Below are positions 29,301 to 37,947 of a stretch of 63,029 bases of DNA, one piece after another (the first letter of the stretch is position 1; each line of letters starts with the position of its first letter). Location of the stretch: the NCBI GenBank assembly GCA_021792395.1, contig JAJYUR010000003.1, positions 1-63,029 of the forward strand, given 5' to 3'. The notes under the pieces were generated by a model. The model saw nothing but the letters and a program-made list of their open reading frames with translations. It did no database searches and was not told the DNA's origin. Both the position numbers and the translations under genes were made by a program. This DNA comes from Microcaldota archaeon (GTDB lineage Archaea; Micrarchaeota; Micrarchaeia; Micrarchaeales; Micrarchaeaceae).

Positions 29301-29758
29301 TTAAGGTTCAGTATCCTGATTATCTCGCCTTGGGTTATGGTATTTGTTTCATTCGCCCAGCAGTTGTTTGCATGCAGCAAATCTAGCACGTCCTGCCTCT
29401 TTGCCTTTTTGCCGCCTATCCTGTATCCTATTTTGCCATCCGATCTTACAATCCTAGATATCTGAATTTTTTGGTCTCCGGAAAAGTCTATGGTGACGTA
29501 CGCCCGTTTTAACTTTGTTTCCTTATCAGGCTTTACCAGATTGCTTATTAGTTTGCTTGAATTTGTGACCCTCATCCTCCTGAATGATGATTCTCCAAGC
29601 GAAAAAAGCAGCGCATCGCATATGTTGGACTTGCCGGATCCGTTCGGGCCCACGATGCAATTGAAGCCCTTGCTAAACATAATGTTCGCATGCTTGAAGG
29701 ATTTAAAATTATGAATTGTTACTTTGTCAATATAGAGCACAAACAACACCGGCGCCAC
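26336..29758 (-). CDS. smc: Chromosome segregation protein SMC
   Basis: GPNGSGKSNICDALLF, coiled coils around a hinge, LSGGQKSFILIVMLFAIQ, YIFDEIDSALD. Confidence 0.95.
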   Translation of the reverse strand: MAPVLFVLYIDKVTIHNFKSFKHANIMFSKGFNCIVGPNGSGKSNICDALLFSLGESSFRRMRVTNSSKLISNLVKPDKETKLKRAYVTIDFSGDQKIQISRIVRSDGKIGYRIGGKKAKRQDVLDLLHANNCWANETNTITQGEIIRILNLNSKERRGLIDIASGIKEFDDKKNNSLKELDKVEEKIGNAKIMLSERTGFLEELKKDKEDAERYIAASDSIKSISYTILKKRESQVYSALEEAIGSIARFDEKKKTLSSSMSEIDKKVEDITKLRSELSKKLSAKSIEVNSVNKNLDEISKGVAIAESEVRGINESIAGLKTRINELEEEDKSLGIKIEGNKKTIVSLNTEIESRSKSIEKIEVHPNQETDDSASEEYESVQKSLDALSKEFDSANGARLSAVAEISRISDSIEMLSSKASSLGKSIKEWAASVSSKLKDADALKGKIDKGRVRIKELHEKQSAIKESISVLDEKSINIREAIAASGGGTDRMNDEIKREIKQGFHGRAYELCAYEDKYSNAINAAAGSRFNYFVVESISVATSAIKLIRDKKLGRASFIPIMDIYSKKPTAQDDAIPIIDLVKFDKKYEKVFSFVFANTYLVNTIADGKRHGLGNLRYVTMEGDILEPSGVVSGGFSRQVAYPGKIRSELEKVAGQKQALLKEIATAESELELEKKAVGSLEVDLAGNEIEIKRMNFSISSSEEELLKVKSEIDAKNKSVKDAEREIEAYTSKCSNLAKEISATKEKQALIYKAISSALHAGKSSKTSKEEIEAAKKQRAELESLKMQYASVSKENDMLGLRIAAIKDEIRKASDTIKKLNASAKEKEAYIAKGMSSKAELEERIRSHDKGSESIYNELSKLEKSLSEMGFQKGRLASESDKLAKELSEAETRKAQAQTRLNDIKAELSGRMEVEEAKGSISELESRLAVLKNDLEKMGVVNLKAPEMYEIKSRDLEGAMEKLDTLESEKISILGMIKEIESKKLDVFMDTFKAVERNMQKLYNYTYDDEVVMSLDNPKDPFNSGLSISVKKKDKGGRIKSVDELSGGQKSFILIVMLFAIQMRNRMSFYIFDEIDSALDKENSKKLSKLIKEISSNSQFIVVSHNDTLISAADTAIGFSMQNDESKAVGIQLVGVSS

Positions 29759-29822
29759 TAATGATTAGCACGTTAAGATTTTTAGTGCTTGTCATGTAGT
29801 TATGGTTGGCCATATTGTGCAG

Positions 29823-30950
29823 CTATACACTTTTGCGGTTTGATGTTTTTGAGCTTCTGGGCGCTTTGGACAGTTTGCTGGATTTTGAGATATGCAATGA
29901 GAGCACAGATTCTAGGTGCTGCCTTTGGATTATCCCTATAAGCTTCCCACCTTTTACTATGCCTATTATCCCAGACTCGTATACCTGCATCTTGGTGAGC
30001 GCCTGGAATGGTTTGGCGTTGTATGAAATCACAGGCAGGGGCGAACTGAAATAGGAGATGTCTTTCTTTATCATGTTGCCTACGCCCTTGTTTGATATCA
30101 CAGTAGGCAGACGCGAAACCAGCCTGAATTCACTTCCTTGCTTGAATACCACCAGATGCGTATGATGCGCTAACATTTCATTGTAAAGGCTGCCCATCTT
30201 TACGCTAGGCTTCAGCATTATGTAGTTTTTGGATGAGACGGCGCTCAAGGGCAGATCGGAGGTATAGTTGCGCACATATGCGGACTGCATTTCAGCCTGT
30301 GCGCCGCCATAGAAGAATATCGCAATGAATAAGTCAAATACCACTATCGTTTCCTTGTAGAGAAGTGAATATCCGTTGGACATATATACGAATATGAATG
30401 TGCCTAGGATAAAAAGGACGGTTATTACATTGCTTACCTTGACCGTTATCTCAGTAGAAGTGAAGAATGACCTCTTCCTTTGCAGGTAACTGCGGAGTAT
30501 CCTGCCTCCATCCAGCGGAAACCACGGTATTATGTTGGAAGCAGCTAGAAGTATGTTAAGTAGGAAAAGTAGCTGCACTATGCTTTTTGCAAATCCACCT
30601 GGCATTAATATTACGATTGCACCAAGTACGAATCCGAAGAAAAAATTAGATAATGGGCCTGCCAGGGATATCCTGAATTCTAGACGCGGTTCTATGTTAT
30701 CCATGTCTATTATCGAACCGCCCCCGAGCGGATATAATATGATCTTCTGCACAGGTATGTTGTTGTTTTTGGCGGTTATTGAATGGGCAAGCTCATGCAA
30801 AAATACAAATAGGAACAGCAATACGAATATCATGAATAGCGGAAGACTTATTACCAGTGAAAAGAGCAGGAGCAGTATGAATGTCCAATGCAGTTGCACA
30901 TCGATCCCTGCAATCTTGCCTATCGTTGGTGAAAAATTGGCCATCCGCAC
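29823..30950 (-). CDS. Site-2 protease-like M50 membrane metalloprotease
   Basis: HELAHS, NIIPWFPLDGGRIL, multi-TM; C-terminal ~120 aa CBS-like. Confidence 0.85.
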   Translation of the reverse strand: MRMANFSPTIGKIAGIDVQLHWTFILLLLFSLVISLPLFMIFVLLFLFVFLHELAHSITAKNNNIPVQKIILYPLGGGSIIDMDNIEPRLEFRISLAGPLSNFFFGFVLGAIVILMPGGFAKSIVQLLFLLNILLAASNIIPWFPLDGGRILRSYLQRKRSFFTSTEITVKVSNVITVLFILGTFIFVYMSNGYSLLYKETIVVFDLFIAIFFYGGAQAEMQSAYVRNYTSDLPLSAVSSKNYIMLKPSVKMGSLYNEMLAHHTHLVVFKQGSEFRLVSRLPTVISNKGVGNMIKKDISYFSSPLPVISYNAKPFQALTKMQVYESGIIGIVKGGKLIGIIQRQHLESVLSLHISKSSKLSKAPRSSKTSNRKSV

Positions 30951-31016
30951 ACCTTAATTAATTGCTTACAACATTATTTATTCATTGTCAATGATAAAAG
31001 TTTTGGATTTGGTTGC

Positions 31017-31832
31017 ATGGGAGGCAAGAAGACAGATATAAAATTTATTTACAACGAACCTGCGCTTATATTGACGGAAAGCGGAAAAAATCGCCTCGTA
31101 GTTGGCGATTTGCATATCGGCGTAGAAAGGGAGTTCAAATGGAAAGGCATCAACATGCGTTCCGCCACCGAAATGATAGCGAATAGGATAGTGGGAATCG
31201 CCTCGTCGTTCAAAGCTAACGACTTGATAATTTTAGGCGATTTGAAGAACAGGATACTTAGACTGGATTATGCAGAGGTGCGCATGGTCAAGAGCTTCTT
31301 AGAACAGTTAAATGATAGCGGGCTAAGGGTGCATCTTGCGATTGGGAACCATGATGCATATACGGGCGATTTTTCCGGGCTTTTGAATGGCATGTCTGAC
31401 GAAATTATAATAGGTGATATTGCACTCATGCACGGTCACCGTTGGCCATCTGACAAAGCAATGTCTAAAGGCACAATAATAACAGCCCATAATCATTTTG
31501 CTATAGGAATATACGATTCAAACGGCGCATTTTATAATTCAAAGGTGTGGCTGGTTGCCAAAGCCAACAGGAAAGAATTGGCTAAGAGATACGAAAACGG
31601 CAGGGCAACAAGGCTCATAGTGATGCCCGCCTTCAATGACCTTATAATGGGCGGCGGATTTGATATAGAGCATAGCGCACGTGAGGATATAAACCCACTA
31701 TTCAGAAATGGTATATTCGATTTCGACAATGCAGAGATATACGGGCTGGATGGCGCATTCATAGGGCGTGCTGCTGACGTTTTAAGGATGCAGCGCAGGA
31801 ATGGGCCTAAAATCAGAAAAAGGCGGGCTTAA
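31017..31832 (+). CDS. Calcineurin-like metallophosphoesterase
   Basis: VVGDLHIGVE, ILGDLKN, AIGNHDAY, MHGHRWP. Confidence 0.85.
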   Translation: MGGKKTDIKFIYNEPALILTESGKNRLVVGDLHIGVEREFKWKGINMRSATEMIANRIVGIASSFKANDLIILGDLKNRILRLDYAEVRMVKSFLEQLNDSGLRVHLAIGNHDAYTGDFSGLLNGMSDEIIIGDIALMHGHRWPSDKAMSKGTIITAHNHFAIGIYDSNGAFYNSKVWLVAKANRKELAKRYENGRATRLIVMPAFNDLIMGGGFDIEHSAREDINPLFRNGIFDFDNAEIYGLDGAFIGRAADVLRMQRRNGPKIRKRRA

Positions 31833-31880
31833 CCGGTTCCTGCTTTTATATTGGAATCGTAAATTTTTAGGATAGCCTTT

Positions 31881-32063
31881 TTATTCCCTTATGATGGTTA
31901 TCGGGATTACTCCTTTCTCGAATTCCAGTTCGGCAAGATCCAGCGGTTCTACCATATCTTCCGGAACCCTTATAAGAGGAGGGGCACCATTGGCAAGCTG
32001 TAGCGCCCTGGCGCCGATTATCCTTGATTTTTCAAATTTTGTATATTCGTTCATGATCCACAC
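31881..32063 (-). CDS. rpoK: RNA polymerase subunit K
   Basis: YTKFEKSRIIGARALQLANGAPPLIRVPE...PLDLAELEFEKGVIPITIIRE. Confidence 0.9.
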   Translation of the reverse strand: MWIMNEYTKFEKSRIIGARALQLANGAPPLIRVPEDMVEPLDLAELEFEKGVIPITIIRE

Positions 32064-32064
32064 T

Positions 32065-33510
32065 TCATATTGGATTTGGCTTGAAGCGCTCCTTGACTTC
32101 TTCCATTTCTGCAGATACCTGGGCTTTCCACTTCTTGAAACCGTCCGGGCTATCGGGATATTCAGAATATATCACGTTGAGCTTCTTCATCTTATTGACC
32201 GCAAATATCAGGTTTTGGAATGCATTTATGTTTGATGCGCCTTTGAGGACCATCTTGAATTTCGATGCTAGGCTTAACTCTGGGACAGATCCCAATGCAA
32301 GCTTCGAAGCCTCGCTGGTTGTTAGGAAAGATTTTATTCCGTAATCCAATGTCGCATTGTTTATCGACTGCATATATATCCTAAAAACCTCCAAGCCTGC
32401 AGTCTTCTTTCCGTATTCTGCATTATAATCTAAATTATATTTCCATAGGCCTTTTGTAGAAACGTCGTTTGATTGCACTGCCTTTGCGGCATTTTCTCCA
32501 GCAAATGCGCCTGAAACCAATGCCGGGCCTATGCCTCCTGCGCTTATTGGATTAGGCATTGCCATGCTGTCCCCTGCACCCATGTAACCGTTGAATACGA
32601 GGGACTCCATCTGCCTCCTCACAGCTACGGACCATATGCCCTTGCCGTTGTTGTTCTTATTGAAAAGGCGCGGATTTTTTATTATCGGATTCCACTTGAC
32701 ATACGCATCTATCAGATTTTGGAGTGTATCCTTCCTTCCCAACTTTGCATTCCTTATATCAAGGCTTTTCTTTTGAACGCCCAAACCTATGTTTACCTTA
32801 TTCCCACTCTTCGGGAATACCCATCCGTATCCGCCCGGAGCCATCTCTTGGTTGAGGTGTATGAGTGCATTCTTTGGATCATAATAATTGAGATCTTCTC
32901 CGTTGATGTCGAACTCGTAGATATATCTGCCAGTAGACTCGATGTCGTCTATATCTACGTTTTTCTCAACGAAATCATTATCAGGAAGGCGCCTTCTCAA
33001 TACGGTGGCCACACCCAACGCGTCTATCACGAGCTTCGAATGAAATTTTTTGTGCTCTTTGCTTTTGTCCTTTCCAAATATGCCGCTTATGAAATTGTTC
33101 TCCACTATCGGACCTTCTACCTCAAATTCAGGCACATATGTTACTCCTGACTTTTTAGCAAAATCTAGAAGCTTCGATTCGAAAGCAGGCCTGTCTAGGA
33201 TGTATCCTACGCCATCGAACAGATATCTGGAGCTTAAATCAGGGGATAATGCATATACGCCGTCAACCTTCAGGTCTAGTTCGGGTTTTGAAAACGTCAA
33301 GCCGGTCTGTTTTGTTATGAAGTCAAGGTGTGACCCTGCTACTGCATCCCCGCATGTCCAGCCCCAGTTGTTCTTTTTGCCTACGCTATCTTCTGGATTT
33401 CGGTCGAGCAGCAATACGCTGGCACCGTTCTTTGCAGCTATACCTGCAGCTAAGGAACCAGACATCCCTGCACCTGCTACTATAATGTCATATTTTTCAT
33501 TAGGGTCCAT
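32065..33510 (-). CDS. Geranylgeranyl reductase-family FAD oxidoreductase
   Basis: DIIVAGAGMSGSLAAGIAAKNGASVLLLDR, GYGWVFPKSGNKVNIGLGV, GAGDSMAMPNPISAGGIGPALVSG. Confidence 0.85.
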   Translation of the reverse strand: MDPNEKYDIIVAGAGMSGSLAAGIAAKNGASVLLLDRNPEDSVGKKNNWGWTCGDAVAGSHLDFITKQTGLTFSKPELDLKVDGVYALSPDLSSRYLFDGVGYILDRPAFESKLLDFAKKSGVTYVPEFEVEGPIVENNFISGIFGKDKSKEHKKFHSKLVIDALGVATVLRRRLPDNDFVEKNVDIDDIESTGRYIYEFDINGEDLNYYDPKNALIHLNQEMAPGGYGWVFPKSGNKVNIGLGVQKKSLDIRNAKLGRKDTLQNLIDAYVKWNPIIKNPRLFNKNNNGKGIWSVAVRRQMESLVFNGYMGAGDSMAMPNPISAGGIGPALVSGAFAGENAAKAVQSNDVSTKGLWKYNLDYNAEYGKKTAGLEVFRIYMQSINNATLDYGIKSFLTTSEASKLALGSVPELSLASKFKMVLKGASNINAFQNLIFAVNKMKKLNVIYSEYPDSPDGFKKWKAQVSAEMEEVKERFKPNPI

Positions 33511-33603
33511 AAAAACACTTAAGTTGTAGTAGTTAATTGTAAAGCATTATTTATATAAGATTTTCCTTTTTCCCGTAAACGGCAATGCATGCCCTGCTTA
33601 CTG

Positions 33604-33708
33604 TGCAGGGGGTGAGATTTGAACTCACGAAGGCGCTAAGCCACAGGATCTTAAGTCCTGCGCGTTTTTCTGTGGCCTTTAAGCCTGACCAGACTCTGCC
33701 ACCCCTGC
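33604..33708 (-). tRNA. tRNA-Leu(TAA) with a ~19-21 nt insertion in the D-arm region
   Basis: GCAGGGG/CCCCTGC acceptor, contiguous CAGGA-CTTAAGA-TCCTG anticodon arm, variable arm, GTGAG-TTCAAAT-CTCAC; 38 nt between position 9 and 26. Confidence 0.85.
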
Positions 33709-33718
33709 AAAAATCAAA

Positions 33719-34477
33719 TCAAGCATACATTGACGGTCCGCTATCCTCGGACGCCTTCTTGAAGGTGTCGTGTGTTTCTTTGCTTTTCTTTATCAGGTCT
33801 TTTATTTTTGCTTCTACCTCTTTTGACTCCTTGTCTAATTCGGTTATGTCTATCTTTAAGTTCAACATCTTATTTATAGATTGTATTGCCAGTTCAGCAT
33901 ATTTCGGATCTATTATGTTCTGGTTTACAGGTACAAGGATATTTATGTCATCAATCTGCGATGTCACAGCATTGAGCAGCAGCAGTGCGCTTACCCCGGT
34001 AGCTACGCCTTCCGTTATAGGTATCATTCCTGCCTTTGCGGCATCCTGCGCTAGCTTCTTTGATGATGCGATTGAATACACCTTGTCGTTCGAAATGCCG
34101 GTTTCTTCTAGCGAGGCAGAACCAGTAGGCATCCCGTTTATTGATATTATCTCGGTAAGTCCGTTAGCTTTAATGAATTCGTATAGTTTCTGCGTAAGGT
34201 CGTACACCATAGATACAGGTATCGCAAATTCTGCAAATACTATTACTGCTTTAATCTTGTCTGAGCTATACAGCCTTACAGAAGGCATCGCTCTGCCTTC
34301 ATGTATGGATATTATTGGAGGAAACTTGTCGCTGTCAATGTATCCACAGTACTCCATTTTCAGCTTATCTATCATATAGCTTATAGTCATTGGGCCTACG
34401 AGCCCGATGCCTGGGAAACCTTCTACAAGTTTATACCCTTTTATAGAAGCTCCCTTGAGCAGTTTGATTTCCAGCAT
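33719..34477 (-). CDS. PAC2-family (proteasome assembly chaperone-like) protein
   Basis: LVEGFPGIGLVGPMTISYMIDKL, IHEGRAMPSVRLY, INGMPTGSA. Confidence 0.8.
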   Translation of the reverse strand: MLEIKLLKGASIKGYKLVEGFPGIGLVGPMTISYMIDKLKMEYCGYIDSDKFPPIISIHEGRAMPSVRLYSSDKIKAVIVFAEFAIPVSMVYDLTQKLYEFIKANGLTEIISINGMPTGSASLEETGISNDKVYSIASSKKLAQDAAKAGMIPITEGVATGVSALLLLNAVTSQIDDINILVPVNQNIIDPKYAELAIQSINKMLNLKIDITELDKESKEVEAKIKDLIKKSKETHDTFKKASEDSGPSMYA

Positions 34478-34549
34478 TAAAACACCATTAATTTTTGGAT
34501 GGATACCTTATTAAGTATTAGCAGGCTTTGGCGCATGCGCTGCAGATTT

Positions 34550-35362
34550 TTATTGCTGGCGCATGCGTTCGGCTATATCGGTACACATCTTGAGTATATC
34601 ACGGTCCCTGTTGAATATTCCAAACTCCTTTATTTCTGCAAGTAAGAAGCCGTAATTAGAGTTATTTGGATCCATAGAAAGATTCTCTATGATTTCAAGC
34701 GACCCATAGATGCATTCTGTAGATTTTAACGATAGGTAATCAATTTCCTTAGACTTGCTTGGCAGGGCGTGCACATTCCCATTCTTTGCAGCATTTACCA
34801 GCATGTCCTTGTACTCACTGTACTTTAAACCCGCCTCAATAAAACCTTTTGCAGCATATATTGCATTGCCAGAGCTATTCATATTGTCCAATAAGGTTTC
34901 GACTTTATTCATATTGTCCAAAAAATTTTTAAAAGAGACGCCATTATCATACTTGGTGCTCAGTTCCTCATTTGCAAGGCGCAAGTAAATGGATGCGGCT
35001 TTTATCGGATCGTTTGCAGATAATGCCAAATCGCCGTTCTTTTTTATTATTTTCATTTTTTGCACTTTGACTTCTGGGTCGTCGTCTATGCCGCTTCTGC
35101 GTATCAGCATAAGAGCTTCTAGGAATAATCGCTCTGCCTTTGCGTATTCTTTAGCATCAAGCAGTCTTTCGCCTTCTGTAGCCAGTTGGCTTAGTTCAGA
35201 TTTAGATTCCTTGGTTTTGAGATTATCAGTCATAAAATCACAGGCATACCATAACTGGATGTGCGGTTTACCATTGCATTTGGTCTTTATATAATATATA
35301 AAGATTCTGCTTGTTGGACACATTAGACATTTGACAATGATAAGTTTTGCTGACGGAGCCAC
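34550..35362 (-). CDS. TPR-like hypothetical protein
   Basis: 270 aa with helical repeats (EGERLLDAKEYAKAERLFLEALMLI...). Confidence 0.55.
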   Translation of the reverse strand: MAPSAKLIIVKCLMCPTSRIFIYYIKTKCNGKPHIQLWYACDFMTDNLKTKESKSELSQLATEGERLLDAKEYAKAERLFLEALMLIRRSGIDDDPEVKVQKMKIIKKNGDLALSANDPIKAASIYLRLANEELSTKYDNGVSFKNFLDNMNKVETLLDNMNSSGNAIYAAKGFIEAGLKYSEYKDMLVNAAKNGNVHALPSKSKEIDYLSLKSTECIYGSLEIIENLSMDPNNSNYGFLLAEIKEFGIFNRDRDILKMCTDIAERMRQQ

Positions 35363-35398
35363 GACGATAGTTATTTAAACTTATTTAAGTCATTAATA

Positions 35399-35692
35399 TT
35401 GGTGAATCTAATGGCACAAAAAGTCGGAAGTGAAAGAATTGAAAGGGAGGACGGATACCTATACTTTTTAGGCAAGGATGGGTATGCGTGGCGCACACCT
35501 ATGAAAACAAATTCAAGAGGCAGGAAGGGAAAAATAGGAAGCGAAAAGATAAAGAGAGAGGATGGATTCCTATATTTCATCGACAGCAATGGGTATGTTG
35601 CCAGAACCAAGATGAACAGGGGAGGAAGAGCTAAGTCAAAGAAGGCAAAGAAATCAAGCGCAAGAAAGTCGAGCGCAAAGAGAAGGAGATAA
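35399..35692 (+). CDS. Small basic protein: two tandem ~35-aa repeats and a Lys/Arg/Ser tail
   Basis: KVGSERIEREDGYLYFLGKDGYAWRTPMK / KIGSEKIKREDGFLYFIDSNGYVARTKMN then KSKKAKKSSARKSSAKRRR. Confidence 0.75.
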   Translation: MVNLMAQKVGSERIEREDGYLYFLGKDGYAWRTPMKTNSRGRKGKIGSEKIKREDGFLYFIDSNGYVARTKMNRGGRAKSKKAKKSSARKSSAKRRR

Positions 35693-35720
35693 TTATCTCT
35701 TTCCCTTTTCTTTTCCTCTT

Positions 35721-36125
35721 TTATTTGAATTCAATTATTGAAGATTTGGTTATGCCATTTTCCTTTATAAATCCGGCGTTTAGTTCAACCACAAATCTAA
35801 AAGGGATGTCTGGTTTATAGGTCTTGCAGAAGAGGATTTTCTTGCAGGGCGGGACATTTTCTTCGGTTGCAACTATGTGCTTGTACTTGTCCAGCCATAT
35901 TATATCGATGCTGAAGCGCATGTCCTTCATCCATATGCTTTCAGTTGAGCTGAACCTTGATACAAACAGCATGCAGCTGTTTTTTGGCATGTCATCTTCA
36001 TACATCAGGCCTATCATCCGCTTGATGAACGAATCCGATATGCGGGCGTCCAGCTCTTTGCCGGCTATCACTACCGCCTTATGCTCGTAATGCAACATGC
36101 TTTTTATGGCTTTGAGTATGGGCAA
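35721..36125 (-). CDS. DUF192-family protein
   Basis: RMIGLMYEDDMPKNSCMLFV...IWMKDMRFSIDIIWLDKYKHIVATEENVPPC. Confidence 0.8.
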   Translation of the reverse strand: MPILKAIKSMLHYEHKAVVIAGKELDARISDSFIKRMIGLMYEDDMPKNSCMLFVSRFSSTESIWMKDMRFSIDIIWLDKYKHIVATEENVPPCKKILFCKTYKPDIPFRFVVELNAGFIKENGITKSSIIEFK

Positions 36126-36140
36126 TTCTACACCTCGGCA

Positions 36141-37766
36141 TCACACGCTTATGGCAATGCTCTGCTCCCTCAGAAATTGCTGCAGGTAGAATCTGCTTCC
36201 AGTGCCTTTTCCAGTTAATCCGCTGCCTTTCCATCCTACGAAGGTATGCACGCCGACCATAGCGCCGGTAGTCGCGCTTACTTTTCTGTTTATATATACA
36301 ACTCCAGCCTGTATGGCGTTGGAGAATTCCTTTATTTCGTGCCTGTTTTTACTGTATAACGCCGCAGTAAGACCGTATTCCACATCGTTGGCCATTGCAA
36401 GTGCTTCCTTGAAGTCCCTGTATGTTTCTATAGTCACCAAAGGCACGAAAAGTTCCTTGTGCGTAAGCTCGTGGTCATGCCTTATCTCGACTATAGTAGG
36501 TTCTACATATATGCCGCCCAAACCTGTATCCACTTTTTTACCACCATATAGTATGCGCCCTGCAGATTTCGCTTTTTCTATATATTCTGCATATCGCTTA
36601 TATGCGGATTCACTTATTAATGGCCCGATGAAATTGGCTTTCTTGATAGGATCGCCTATCTTCATGGACCTGACCTTTTCGATGAGCTTGCTTAGATACT
36701 GCTCCTTTATTGATTCATGGACGTATATGCGCGACAATGCGCTGCATTTCTGCCCCGCAAAGCCGAATGCGGCGCTGGATGTGCCTTCAACAGCGCTGTC
36801 TATATCTGCGTATTTTGAGACTATTGCAGGATTTTTGCCGCCCATCTCCACTACGAATACCTTTTGGTTGCCTGCACCGAATGTCTTTGCTACCATGCCT
36901 ATGCCGGTATTCCTGGAGCCAGTAAAAACAATGCCGCTGACATTTGGATTTACTGCGAGCTCGTCGCCCACTTCTGCACCTGGACCGGTAATGTAGTTGA
37001 ATACGCCGTCAGGGAGACCTGCAGCTTTGAATATCTTATATATCTCCAATCCCGTTAGCATTGACATATTGTCGCTTGACGATGGCTTGAACACTATAGT
37101 ATTGCCGGTTATCATCGCTCCAGTGCTCATGCCAGTAGATATGGATATCGGAAAATTGAATGGCGCTATAACGCCGAACACACCATATGGCTTCAGCACT
37201 ATTCTTATGTTTTCCGCGCCGGATGGTGCACCTTGAAAACCAGCTTCCACACGTTTTGTACTCTCTTTTAGGAGTGTTTTCCTCGTATAGCCCTTATTGT
37301 TTTCCATTTCATCTGCATAATAATTCAGGAAGTCTATGGCTTCATCCACTTCGCCTATCGATTCGTATCGCGACTTCCCATTCTCATAGCTCAGCGTGGC
37401 TGCAAGTTTGAATTTGCTTTCCCTGAACAGCTGCGCTGCTTTCCTGAATATCTTTATCCTGCTTTTATAGTCCATCAACGACCATGGGATGAACGCCTCT
37501 TTTGCAGCATATATGGCCTGCCTGGCATGCTCCCTAGTGCCTTTTTGAAAATACCCTATGACTGTGCTTCGGTCTATCGGAGAGCGTTCCTCCAGCAATT
37601 CACTTGCAAATACCTCTTTTGCACCTATGTACATAGGGTGCTTTTTCCCGAATTCTTTCTTTGCATCTGCAACTGCCGCTTCAAAAAGCTTGTCGAATTC
37701 TTCCTCCTTTCCAGACTCTACAAATCCTTTATACGTGAACTCGTTGGTAAATCTTGATACTGCCAT
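36141..37766 (-). CDS. Aldehyde dehydrogenase superfamily, probable 1-pyrroline-5-carboxylate dehydrogenase
   Basis: FNFPISISTGMSTGAMITGNTIVFKPSS, FTGSRNTGIG, VEMGGKNPAIV, GFAGQKCSALSR; a proline dehydrogenase-like ORF occurs at 51301. Confidence 0.8.
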   Translation of the reverse strand: MAVSRFTNEFTYKGFVESGKEEEFDKLFEAAVADAKKEFGKKHPMYIGAKEVFASELLEERSPIDRSTVIGYFQKGTREHARQAIYAAKEAFIPWSLMDYKSRIKIFRKAAQLFRESKFKLAATLSYENGKSRYESIGEVDEAIDFLNYYADEMENNKGYTRKTLLKESTKRVEAGFQGAPSGAENIRIVLKPYGVFGVIAPFNFPISISTGMSTGAMITGNTIVFKPSSSDNMSMLTGLEIYKIFKAAGLPDGVFNYITGPGAEVGDELAVNPNVSGIVFTGSRNTGIGMVAKTFGAGNQKVFVVEMGGKNPAIVSKYADIDSAVEGTSSAAFGFAGQKCSALSRIYVHESIKEQYLSKLIEKVRSMKIGDPIKKANFIGPLISESAYKRYAEYIEKAKSAGRILYGGKKVDTGLGGIYVEPTIVEIRHDHELTHKELFVPLVTIETYRDFKEALAMANDVEYGLTAALYSKNRHEIKEFSNAIQAGVVYINRKVSATTGAMVGVHTFVGWKGSGLTGKGTGSRFYLQQFLREQSIAISV

Positions 37767-37896
37767 GACATCACCATTGGGATAACATACACTTGCAATT
37801 GAAGATAATTATTGATAAGAATATTTACACGCTTCCAATTAATTGCATTTTGGGATGAATCAATTATTTTACTTCCAATCAGCATATTATCAGGAA

Positions 37897-37912
37897 TGCT
37901 TAAATATATTGT
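37897..37912 (+). promoter_or_regulatory. Candidate TATA box of the suf operon
   Basis: GCTTAAATATATTG about 40-50 bp before the sufB ATG. Confidence 0.4.
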
Positions 37913-37947
37913 TTTATACTTTATAACCCAGTTATAAAGGTGCAAAT

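Noticed and set aside
36202-36996. 264-aa plus-strand ORF
   Set aside because: Antisense to the aldehyde dehydrogenase gene.
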